Shown: positions 1-8,355 of the stretch, piece after piece | How the letters are laid out: the number at the start of each line of letters is the position of its first letter | How positions within the stretch are numbered: position 1 is the first letter of the stretch | Assembly (NCBI GenBank): GCA_050699635.1 | Contig: JBOHFK010000006.1 | Coordinates: 1 to 64,000, forward strand | Reading direction: 5' to 3' | Length of the DNA: 64,000 nt | From: GCA-003244245 sp050699635 | Lineage (GTDB): Bacteria; Actinomycetota; Actinomycetes; Mycobacteriales; Pseudonocardiaceae | Made by a program: the position numbers and the translations under genes | Notes under the pieces: generated by a model | What the model was told of the DNA's origin: nothing | What the model saw: only the letters and a program-made list of their open reading frames with translations | The model's database searches: none

Positions 1-114
1 GGACACACCAAGATCCAAACACACCACAACCGGACGACGCCCAAGACACGCCAACCACTCACCGACCCTCACCAACCCGCCAGCAACACCAGACCCGAAC
101 CGAGACCTATCCAG

Positions 115-987
115 TTACGTTTCGCGAAGGATCTTCCGCAGCAAGGTGCGGGTACTTTCGCGATTGCGGATGACGATGTCCGGGTCCAGGCACATCGTTG
201 CCTCCACAATCTGATCGACAAACGGCTCGAGCCGCCCCTGTGCGAGGACGCGGGTGCTGGCCCCACGACTTGCGGCGATGTAGGTCGGGAAAGAATTGAC
301 CGTGCCGGCCAGCGCGAGGCGATTGATGCGACCCGGCCAGCGGTGCGCGAACTCGTAGGCGATGGATCCGCCGTAGGACACCCCGACCAGGTTGATGCGC
401 GGGATGCCGAGCTCGTCGAGGAGATGGTTCAGGCAATCGGCGAGTAAGTCGAAGCCATGGTCGCTGGACAGATTGTCCGCGCAGCCGGATCCGGGGAGAT
501 CTGCCATGAGCATGTTTCCCAGCGGACGCAGCAGATGCTCGAATCGTGGCATCGCATACATGCCCTGGAAGGCCCCGGTGATGAGGACGAGCGGGATGGA
601 TTCGGGGGCGGCTCGGTGATTCAGATAACGGTACGCGTACTGGAAACCCCGCCAGGTGAGAGTGTCGGCACCAGGCGTGCCGGGGCCATCGAGTAGCGCG
701 GCGAGGGCGCTGATGGTGCGGGTCCGCAAGAAATCGGCCCACCGGAGATCCCGACCCAGTTTCTGGCATACCTGCTGATGCATCTGAGCCATCTGTAACG
801 ATGTGCCGCCGAGGTCGAAAAAGTCGTCATCTCGCTCGATAGTGCGGTGGCCCAGGATATCTCGCCATACCGAGGCGATCCGTCGCTCGATGTCTGATTG
901 CGGCTGCCTTGGTCCTGCCAGTACCGCCGGTTCCGTTGATTCCGGCAGGTGCGCCAGCCACCACCTGGCACGATGTCGGGGTGCCAT
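115..987 (-). CDS. ACP-thioesterase part of a split AL-KR-ACP-TE synthase
   Basis: This is the C-terminal part of the synthase encoded just upstream on the same strand, read in another frame. The carrier-protein motif DDFFDLGGTSL (Ser about residue 63) is the phosphopantetheine site. An alpha/beta-hydrolase thioesterase follows, with nucleophile elbow GVSYGGS (Ser about 204), which would release the acyl product. The thioesterase stops about 85 residues after the elbow and I see no catalytic-His motif, so it is probably truncated. The DNA beyond, up to the window edge, shows no continuation. The ATG at 987 lies inside the upstream gene without a good ribosome site. I read this as one gene broken by a frameshift, not an independent gene. 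Confidence 0.75.
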   Translation of the reverse strand: MAPRHRARWWLAHLPESTEPAVLAGPRQPQSDIERRIASVWRDILGHRTIERDDDFFDLGGTSLQMAQMHQQVCQKLGRDLRWADFLRTRTISALAALLDGPGTPGADTLTWRGFQYAYRYLNHRAAPESIPLVLITGAFQGMYAMPRFEHLLRPLGNMLMADLPGSGCADNLSSDHGFDLLADCLNHLLDELGIPRINLVGVSYGGSIAYEFAHRWPGRINRLALAGTVNSFPTYIAASRGASTRVLAQGRLEPFVDQIVEATMCLDPDIVIRNRESTRTLLRKILRET

Positions 988-3900
988 ACCGATCCAGCAG
1001 GCGGATCGGGGCCAGGACGGCGGCGGCGTGGTCGACGGAATCCGGATCGTTGATGCGGGCGACGATGGTGCGTGTCGACCGTGGTGGACCGGCCATGTGC
1101 CGCCGGGTTACCCGCCCCTGCGGATCGAGACCGACCAGCAGGAACGGATGGGGATCAGCGGTGGCAACGGAAAGAGACGCCAGCGCCTCATGCGGCGCCA
1201 TGATGCGATAACCCCGCCGAGCAATCTGTCCGCTAAACACCATTCCCTGGGTGATGCCCGTGTCGCGCCACATGCTCCAGCCAATGCTCTGGCAGCCGGA
1301 TTGAGGGGATGCCGTGTGCAGGTGAGCGGCGAAGGCGTCCAGGGCGGCATTGGCCGCCGCGTACGGGCCCAGCAGGACGGCGCCGAAGTACCCGGTGGCG
1401 GAGGAGAACAGGAGCAGGGGAGTTCCGGGGCGGTCGCTGAGTATGTGATGCAGATTCCATGCTCCGCAGATCTTCGGCTCCACCGCCGCGAGGAGTTGAT
1501 CGACCGAGCAGTCCAGGAGTGACTGCTCGGCGTAGTGGCTTGCAAGGTGCATGACGCCGGCGATCCTGGTCCCCCAGTGCTTCTCGGCCTCCTCAATGCA
1601 GTCGCGCACACGGTGCTCATCGGTAACGTCGGCAACGGCGTATCGGACGTCAGCGCCCATTGCCTGCGTCGTGCACAGTGCTCGCAATTTCTTCAGTTTC
1701 TTCAGGGCCGACTCGTCCAGCTGACGACGGCCGAGGAGCAGGATCTTCGCGTCATAGTGGGTGAGCAGATGGCGGGTGAGCTCAACTCCGATACCGCCCA
1801 GACCTCCGGTCAGCACGTAAAGACCGCCGGTGGTCAGCTGCGGGACAGGGACAATCTCACCGGCACGGTGCACCGGGACCAGGCGCGGCACGAGCCTTCG
1901 GCTGGACCGGTAGGCGGCGTCCGGATCGGCGGTGTCGCCGTCGATCTCGTCGACGACGTGCTGTGCATTGCGCTGCGGCTCGTCGATCTCTACGTCGAGA
2001 TGCTGGCAGCGCAGCCACGGGATCTCTTGCGCGGCCGTCTTCAGTAAGCTCCGCACGAGCGCCCGCGTGAACGTGACACGATCAGTTTCTGCGATGCGTT
2101 GGGTATGGGCTCCGATTACCCGCAGGCACACCGGTGAATCCCAGCCGGCGGCGTCCATGGCCGTCAGCAGGTGGATCAGCCAGCCGGTACCCGCTCGGCA
2201 CCTGGCCCGGATCATCCGGGTGTCCGAGAACTGACTGTGGACGGCATAATCGGACAGGTGCAGGATGTGCGCCGGGCGCAATGCTTGATCAGTGACCGCC
2301 GCCACCAGCAGGCGGTAGTGCTCGCCGTTGCCGGGATCGATGACGAACGCGTCCGTGCCGATGCGCTGGAAGGCCGCCCCCGCCTTGTGGTGCACTGAGA
2401 CACACGATTGACCGCGCCCCCGCAGGATGCCGCAGAGTGCCTCGCCGAGACCGAGTCGATCCAGGAAAATCAGCACCGGACCGGACTCCTGCCCCGGAGG
2501 GGAGTGGATGGCGGAGTGGCCCCACTCCGGCCGGTAGAACCAGGCGGGCAGTTCAGTCGTCGTCTCGGCAACCGCAGCGGACTCAGCAGAGCCGAGCAGC
2601 TTTCGTCCGTATCGCTCGCTGAGTTTACTGCGCTCGATCTTGCCTAGGCCGGTCTTGGGAATGTTTGCGCGACCAACCGGAACCAGGTGATCCGGGTTCA
2701 CCCCGATCTCGCGGAGGATGCTCGCACGTATCTGGCGCAGCGCGGCGCGCTCGTCCGTGCCGGGCAGCAGGTGGAAGAAGACTGCGAGCTGATCCGTGGT
2801 GGAGCCGGGATGACGCACAGCGCAGGCGGCTGTGTAGGACCGGTCGATAAAAGACAACTCCTCCACCACGGACTCGATCTCATGGCCGGCGTAGTTCGCG
2901 CCGTTGATGATAATAATGTCTTTGGCTCGACCGGTGAGCGTCAAACGCCCATTTCGTAAAAATCCGAGATCTCCGGTATCGAACCACCCGTCGGCGGTGC
3001 AGACCGCAGCGTTGGCCTCGGGGTTCTCGTAGTATCCCGCAGTCACCATGGCACCTTGGACATGAAGCCGTCCAATGTCTCCCTCAGGTACCACGAGGCT
3101 GTTGTCGTCAACGATGCGCAGCCGGATCCCGGCGATCGGCCGACCAACCTCGACGAACGAATCGTGATCGCTTGTTGTCGCCGCGGAGAAACGCTCCGAG
3201 TAGACCACACCCGACGACGTCTCTGCCATTCCCCACGCCGGCCATATGGCGGTGGCCGGCAGACCCGCAGGTGCCAGCAGCTGAAGGAAACGGCGAGCGC
3301 CGCGAGCGGAAACCGCTTCGCCGCCGTTGATGAGCACGCGCACCCTGGAAAGGTCCCACCGGTATCCGTCCTTGCCGAGCTGATGCAGCCGGTCCGTTAC
3401 CAGACCGAAGGCAAAATTAGGTGCCCAGCTGACGCTGACCTGATATCGATTGATCAGATCCAGCCAGCGCAGCGGATCGCCCAGCACATAGTGCGTCGGG
3501 ACATGCACTTGCGAGCAGCCCGCACCGAGGCTGCCCGAGTGCAGCATGACGACGGCGCCGACGTGATCCAGCGGCATCCAGTTGAGGACCATATCCGTAC
3601 TGTCCATGGACAGCTGCCGGATGGATCCGCAAATCTGGTTGAGGATCGCGCGGTGGCGCTGTACAACAATTTTGGGCATCCCGGTGCTCCCGGAAGTGAA
3701 CAGCATCAACGCGGCGTCATCCGGAGAACTCGCCCGGTACGGCTGCGCTGGATCGTGGTCAAGGAGATCCTCTAATACCGCGATCCGGAGCTCGCCCCAT
3801 CCATGGGCATCCGCGAAGTTACGCAGCGCGGCCTGCGCAGTTGCCGTGGTGAGAACTGGCGGCTGGTGCAGGGCGCGCCAGGCCGACTCGACCTTGCTGC

Positions 3901-4720
3901 ACCCCGGGATTCCGTCAACGTAGTCTGCAGGGACCGCTACCAGCGCCGGAACGTATCCACCGAGCAGGCAGCCCCACAGGCCGGTAAAGAACTGATGACT
4001 CGAGTCGAGCTGCACCAACACCGTGGCGCCAGGAGCCAGCCCGAGAAGGCTCAAACCGTGCGCGACCCGGCAGGCATCAACGGCGAGCTCCCGATAGGTC
4101 TGGCAACGCTGCGCGCCATCGGCGTCGACATGGACGATGGCGCGATCCCCATGGTGGTCGGCGGCTCGCAACAACAGCCCCACCATCGTCTCCGGAGTGT
4201 TCACATCGGCGGCGCCACCATCGACGTAGGACAGCGCTACTGGGCCGCGCTCGCCGATGATCGACGGACTACTCTGCGCCTCGCATCGGGCTCGCTGCGG
4301 GATCTGGATGGTCCCGAGGCTTTCCCGCGCTTCACCGATACCAACCTGGAGCCGGCCTGGCCCGAAACTATAATCGACCGTGCGCTGCCAAGCATTCACC
4401 AGTTCAGCATCGAGCGCCGCGGCTCCGGCCGCAGTGAAGTCGGCGAGGTCCGGCGATAGTGGCAGATTTCCCACCGCCACGATCGTAGGGGATTGCCCTT
4501 CGTCAGGGAGAGAAGACCGCACGAAATCTGCTAGTCCCGCTTCGTCGAGCGATCCGTCTGCAACCACATAGGCGATGAGGTCCGCGACGCCGTTCCCGAC
4601 ATGCTTGGACGCGATGAAACAGTCCTGAACCGTCGGGTACGACAGAATTGTCGAACGAATTGCGCGCATTGTCGCTTCGCGAACATTCATGGAATCTTCG
4701 CGAGCGGGATACTCGTACAT
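827..4720 (-). CDS. Acyl-AMP ligase / ketoreductase synthase (frameshifted before its ACP)
   Basis: This is a large hybrid-synthase subunit. Residues about 20-110 resemble an ANL C-terminal subdomain. A full adenylate-forming domain follows (LMLFTSGSTGMPK about 338-350, GMAETSSG, DTGDLGF, A10-type KTGLGK), of the acyl-AMP ligase kind that loads an acid onto a carrier protein. A ketoreductase follows with NADP motif TGGLGGIG and catalytic Ser/Tyr/Asn in FSSATGYFG and GPYAAANAALD. The start at 4720 is chosen because AAGGGA sits 6 nt upstream; an in-frame TTG lies at 4792. The final ~45 codons look out of frame, because the ACP continues in another frame near 920-990. There is no ketosynthase nearby, so this is a loading or stand-alone module. 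Confidence 0.8.
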   Translation of the reverse strand: MYEYPAREDSMNVREATMRAIRSTILSYPTVQDCFIASKHVGNGVADLIAYVVADGSLDEAGLADFVRSSLPDEGQSPTIVAVGNLPLSPDLADFTAAGAAALDAELVNAWQRTVDYSFGPGRLQVGIGEARESLGTIQIPQRARCEAQSSPSIIGERGPVALSYVDGGAADVNTPETMVGLLLRAADHHGDRAIVHVDADGAQRCQTYRELAVDACRVAHGLSLLGLAPGATVLVQLDSSHQFFTGLWGCLLGGYVPALVAVPADYVDGIPGCSKVESAWRALHQPPVLTTATAQAALRNFADAHGWGELRIAVLEDLLDHDPAQPYRASSPDDAALMLFTSGSTGMPKIVVQRHRAILNQICGSIRQLSMDSTDMVLNWMPLDHVGAVVMLHSGSLGAGCSQVHVPTHYVLGDPLRWLDLINRYQVSVSWAPNFAFGLVTDRLHQLGKDGYRWDLSRVRVLINGGEAVSARGARRFLQLLAPAGLPATAIWPAWGMAETSSGVVYSERFSAATTSDHDSFVEVGRPIAGIRLRIVDDNSLVVPEGDIGRLHVQGAMVTAGYYENPEANAAVCTADGWFDTGDLGFLRNGRLTLTGRAKDIIIINGANYAGHEIESVVEELSFIDRSYTAACAVRHPGSTTDQLAVFFHLLPGTDERAALRQIRASILREIGVNPDHLVPVGRANIPKTGLGKIERSKLSERYGRKLLGSAESAAVAETTTELPAWFYRPEWGHSAIHSPPGQESGPVLIFLDRLGLGEALCGILRGRGQSCVSVHHKAGAAFQRIGTDAFVIDPGNGEHYRLLVAAVTDQALRPAHILHLSDYAVHSQFSDTRMIRARCRAGTGWLIHLLTAMDAAGWDSPVCLRVIGAHTQRIAETDRVTFTRALVRSLLKTAAQEIPWLRCQHLDVEIDEPQRNAQHVVDEIDGDTADPDAAYRSSRRLVPRLVPVHRAGEIVPVPQLTTGGLYVLTGGLGGIGVELTRHLLTHYDAKILLLGRRQLDESALKKLKKLRALCTTQAMGADVRYAVADVTDEHRVRDCIEEAEKHWGTRIAGVMHLASHYAEQSLLDCSVDQLLAAVEPKICGAWNLHHILSDRPGTPLLLFSSATGYFGAVLLGPYAAANAALDAFAAHLHTASPQSGCQSIGWSMWRDTGITQGMVFSGQIARRGYRIMAPHEALASLSVATADPHPFLLVGLDPQGRVTRRHMAGPPRSTRTIVARINDPDSVDHAAAVLAPIRLLDRYGTPTSCQVVAGAPAGINGTGGTGRTKAAAIRHRATDRLGMARYPGPPHYRAR

Positions 4721-4816
4721 CGCCAATCCCTTCATGGTGAACCGTGGCGGCGTCAACCGTGGGAGCTTTCGGGCTGCCAGGAGTTCGACCAAATAGCGAA
4801 CGTCTAGCGAAGCGCT

Positions 4817-5233
4817 TCAGGGTTTCGTGGTGCCATGCACTCGTCGGGCATAACGGGCATACGCCCGCGGTCCCAGCATCGGCATGAGCAGCCGCGGTAA
4901 CACCGGCGCGTGGGTGAGCATCGAGGAGATCACCTCAGGGCTCCCCTGGTACATGATCGCCCCGAATGCCATCGACAGCTGGTTCTTGGGCAGCGCTGCA
5001 AACCCTTCCTCGCCGAGCTGCTGCCACTCCGCAGCCGACAACGAGCGAGCGGCGAGCGGCAGGATGTGCTGTTCCTCGGCGCCGAGGTGCGCACCGACGA
5101 TTGACGCCCGGGACGCGTCGCCGACGGCCGTGCCGCGCACCAGACCGGGCGCGAGGCGGAACTCCCGGCGAAACGCGGTATGCACGGCGATCATGTCCCG
5201 GGTGTCGACGCATTCTGTGGTCGAGGCGGTCAT
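4817..5233 (-). CDS. Hemerythrin-like protein with a shortened middle
   Basis: The sequence begins like actinobacterial hemerythrin-domain proteins (MIAVHTAFRREFRLAPGLV) and ends like them (AEEQHILPLAARSLSAAEW, then a tail rich in Met and Pro). These proteins normally carry several His and Glu residues on four helices that bind a di-iron centre. Here the stretch after VGAHLG jumps straight to EEQHILP, so the usual middle His-rich helix pair is missing. The product (138 aa) is probably not a normal di-iron protein. The start at 5233 is chosen for GGAGA about 5 nt upstream. It lies 96 bp upstream of the synthase start in the same direction and could share its transcript. Confidence 0.65.
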   Translation of the reverse strand: MTASTTECVDTRDMIAVHTAFRREFRLAPGLVRGTAVGDASRASIVGAHLGAEEQHILPLAARSLSAAEWQQLGEEGFAALPKNQLSMAFGAIMYQGSPEVISSMLTHAPVLPRLLMPMLGPRAYARYARRVHGTTKP

Positions 5234-5425
5234 AGAAGTCTCCGGAGAGTCGAAAGAGGTGGCGTCAACTGCTGGAAAGGACTGACCCTCTGTTGGAGGG
5301 GACATTCCTGTTCTGCTTGGCGCCACGCGGTTTGTGGGGTGGGTTGAGTGTTACTTTCGTAGGGAGTGGGGTCATCGGATGCGGGTGCGGAGTTTTTGGG
5401 GTCCGGTGCCGGATGTTTGGCGTCC

Positions 5426-5437
5426 TACACTTTCGGC
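5426..5437 (+). promoter_or_regulatory. Leaderless -10 element of the first LuxR regulator
   Basis: TACACT ends exactly 6 nt before the ATG at 5438, and there is no Shine-Dalgarno sequence. The segment from GCCGGAT to the start codon is nearly the same in front of the decayed paralogue at 12615 (TAGACT, also 6 nt). Conservation between paralogues supports a real promoter that gives a leaderless mRNA. Confidence 0.5.
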
Positions 5438-8287
5438 ATGGCGGGGGGTTTGCGACCAGGGGCGGGGCTGCTGGAGCGAGGCGGGGAGCTGGCGCGCATC
5501 GAGGCGGCGGTCGCGGCCCTGGGCGGCGGATGCGGCGGCGTGCTGCTCATCCAGGGCGCCGCCGGTATCGGCAAGAGCGCGCTGTTACGCACCCTGTGCG
5601 AGCACGCCGCCGGGCAGGGCCTGCCGACGCTGACCGCGCGGGCCAGCGAGCTGGAACGCGACTTCGGTTTCGGCGTGGTTCGGCAGCTACTCGAACAGCG
5701 GGTGGTTCGTGCCGGCGAATCGGAGCGGGCCGAGTTGTTAGCCGGCGCAGCGGGCCTGGCGGGTCCGGTGTTGGGCCTGGGCAGTGGGGGTGTGGGGGAT
5801 TCGTTTGCCGCGCTGCACGGGTTGTACTGGCTGGTGGCCAACCTTGCCGTTGGTGCTCCGGTGGTGTTGGTGGTTGATGATTTGCAGTGGGCGGATGAGC
5901 CGTCGTTGCGGTGGCTGGTCTATTTGTGCCACCGGCTGGAGGGATTGCCGGTGCTGGTGGCGGCCAGCACCCGCCCGCCGCGTCCGGGACAGTCCCCGCT
6001 GCTGGCCGAACTACTCGCCATGAGCGGGGTGCAGATTCTGTGTCCTGGTCCGCTCGGTGAGTCGGCGGTGGCCCAACTGGTCTGCGAGGGGCTGGGTACC
6101 CAGCCCGACCCGGTGTTCGTCGAAGCGTGTGCGACGGTCACTGGGGGTAATCCGTTTGTGTTGCGCGAGTTGATTTTCGACTTGGCCGCAGCCGGTGTTG
6201 ACCCGGTGGCGGCGCAGGCGGCGGGTCTGGCTGACCGTGTCCCAGCTCAGGTGGACCGGGTGGTGTTGGCCCGGTTGGGGAGGTTGGACCAGACCGCGGT
6301 GCGGCTGGCGCAAGCGGTGGCGGTGTTGGGTGAGGGCAGTGGACTGCGTCTGGCGGCGGCGTTGGCCGAGCTGACCATCGACGCCACCGCGGCAGCAGCG
6401 GACGCGCTGGTGACTGCTGAGCTGTTGGCCGAGGGCCGGCCGTTGCGCTTCGTACACCCACTGGTGCACTCGGCGATCTATGAGCAGCTCCCGTCCGGCG
6501 CACGCGCCCAGGCTCACGCACGTGCCGCCCGACTTTTAGCCGACGGGGGTGTAGAGCCGGAGCAGGTTGCTGTGCAGTTATTGGCCTGTGAGCCGGTGGG
6601 CGATGCGAATGCCGTGCAGGCGTTGCGAATGGCTGCGGCGACGGCATTATCCCGGGGCGCTCCTGAGACCGCGGTGACCTATCTGCGCCGGGCGCTGAAC
6701 GAACCGCCTGCAGAATGTGTCCGTGCTGCGGTATTGGGCGAGCTAGGCGGTGCTGAGCGAGTCGCCCGTGATCCGGCTGCTGTGGTGCATCTGGAGCAGG
6801 CCTGGCTGGCCACCACCGACCCAGTAGCCCGCGGTCGACTTGCCAGCCAGCTGGCAAACGTGCTGTTTTTCACTGCTGGTTTCGCGCGCTCCTTTACCGT
6901 GCTGCAGGCCGGACTGGACGACCTCGGCGACCGCGACCCGCACCTAGCGGCGCTCCTGCATGCCCACAAGGGGCTGGAGATGGTGTGCGGCGCCCCGACC
7001 GAAGCGCCGGAGGTCACGCTGGGACGGTTGCGTGAGCTGGCCACACGGGACACTCCCGCCAGCCGCTCAGCGCAGCTTGCGCTGGCAGATTTGCTTGCTG
7101 TCCGCGGCGAGAGTCGCGATGAGGTGGCCCGGCTGGTCGAACGCGGGTGGGACAACGGGCGGTTTCTGATCGAGGAGACCTCCGAGGCATTGCCCGTGAT
7201 CATGGCCGGCTGGGCCCTCGTCCACATCGACGAGCTGGACCGCGCCCAGGTACTGGCCGAGGCGATGCTGGCCGACGCTCAGGCGCACGGGTCAGTGGCC
7301 GGCTTCCTGAGTGCCACCGGCCGCCGGGGATGGGTCGCGTTGCGCCGCGGTGAGCTGGCCGAGGCCGAGGCCGATACCCGCGCCGGATTCGAGCTGGCCA
7401 CCGAACACAACCTGCCCTTCAACGTTGCCATTCACGCCGCCACCTTGGGCCTGACACTGCTCGAACGCGGGGACCTTGGGCAGGCAGCTGCTGTTGTCGA
7501 CGGCGTGACCCTCATTCCGGCTCTCCTGGAGACGCCATATGGGCGTGCTTTTTTGGAGGCGCGGGGCCGGGTACGTCTAGCCCGCGGGCAGCGGGAGCAG
7601 GCCATCGCCGACCTGCGTCAATGCGGTCAATTAGCCGCTAGAGTTCAGGTAGTCCCCAACTTGTTCGCGTGGCGCACGGCGCTGGCGCTGGCGGTGGCGC
7701 CCGAACAGCCGCAGCAAGCACGGGAGCTGGCGCAGGCGGAGCTGGACCTGGCCCGCCGCGCTGGTGCACCACGCGCGATCGGCATCGCACTGCGGGTCTG
7801 CGGGATACTCACCGGCGGCAAAGACGGAATCGAGTTGCTGGAGCAGTCCGTCGCCGTCCTCGAACCCACCCCTATGCGGCTTGAGCTGGCGCATTCGCTG
7901 ACCGAGCTGGGCGCTGCGCTGCGCCGGGCTGGGACGCGCACCGCCGCCCGCGAATCCTTGCGCCGCGCCCTTGATTTAGCTGCCCGCTGCGGCGCCACAC
8001 CGCTGGCCGAGCGAGCCCGCGAGGAGGCGGTAGCCGCCGGCGCCCGCCCCCGCCGACCCTGGACCAGCGGCGTGCACGCCCTGACTCCCAGCGAACTGCG
8101 AGTCGCCCGCCTAGCTGCGCAAGCGATGGGTAACCGGGACATCGCTCAAGCGCTGTTCATCACTACCAAGACCGTCAGCGACCACCTTTCCAGCGCCTAC
8201 CGCAAACTCAACATCAATGCCCGCGATCAACTCGCCACAGCCTTGAGCGCTGATCACGCCCTGCTGTCTTCACACGATCGAGGTTGA
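5438..8287 (+). CDS. Large ATPase-LuxR transcriptional regulator (copy 1)
   Basis: This 949-aa LAL-type (large ATP-binding LuxR) regulator has an N-terminal NTPase with Walker A GAAGIGKS (about residues 40-47) and Walker B VVLVVDDLQWAD (about 145). A long helical repeat region follows, then a C-terminal LuxR helix-turn-helix (LTPSELRVARLA and NRDIAQALFITTKTV). Such proteins often activate secondary-metabolite or catabolic genes after ATP and ligand binding. It is closely similar along its length to the genes at 8356 and 12615, so the locus arose by tandem duplication. The ATG at 5438 is chosen because the paralogues begin at the same place and a -10 box sits 6 nt upstream. The target genes are not known; the P450 and the synthase are the nearest candidates. 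Confidence 0.9.
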   Translation: MAGGLRPGAGLLERGGELARIEAAVAALGGGCGGVLLIQGAAGIGKSALLRTLCEHAAGQGLPTLTARASELERDFGFGVVRQLLEQRVVRAGESERAELLAGAAGLAGPVLGLGSGGVGDSFAALHGLYWLVANLAVGAPVVLVVDDLQWADEPSLRWLVYLCHRLEGLPVLVAASTRPPRPGQSPLLAELLAMSGVQILCPGPLGESAVAQLVCEGLGTQPDPVFVEACATVTGGNPFVLRELIFDLAAAGVDPVAAQAAGLADRVPAQVDRVVLARLGRLDQTAVRLAQAVAVLGEGSGLRLAAALAELTIDATAAAADALVTAELLAEGRPLRFVHPLVHSAIYEQLPSGARAQAHARAARLLADGGVEPEQVAVQLLACEPVGDANAVQALRMAAATALSRGAPETAVTYLRRALNEPPAECVRAAVLGELGGAERVARDPAAVVHLEQAWLATTDPVARGRLASQLANVLFFTAGFARSFTVLQAGLDDLGDRDPHLAALLHAHKGLEMVCGAPTEAPEVTLGRLRELATRDTPASRSAQLALADLLAVRGESRDEVARLVERGWDNGRFLIEETSEALPVIMAGWALVHIDELDRAQVLAEAMLADAQAHGSVAGFLSATGRRGWVALRRGELAEAEADTRAGFELATEHNLPFNVAIHAATLGLTLLERGDLGQAAAVVDGVTLIPALLETPYGRAFLEARGRVRLARGQREQAIADLRQCGQLAARVQVVPNLFAWRTALALAVAPEQPQQARELAQAELDLARRAGAPRAIGIALRVCGILTGGKDGIELLEQSVAVLEPTPMRLELAHSLTELGAALRRAGTRTAARESLRRALDLAARCGATPLAERAREEAVAAGARPRRPWTSGVHALTPSELRVARLAAQAMGNRDIAQALFITTKTVSDHLSSAYRKLNINARDQLATALSADHALLSSHDRG

Positions 8288-8355
8288 GCTCGACGTACTG
8301 ACCAGATCTTGCGCATTCTCCTTCCTATGCGGACCGAGGAGGGCGTCGAGACGAG

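Noticed and set aside
827..4720. A complete polyketide or peptide biosynthetic cluster
   Set aside because: No ketosynthase, acyltransferase or condensation domain is present in the window; only one broken module and a P450 are seen.
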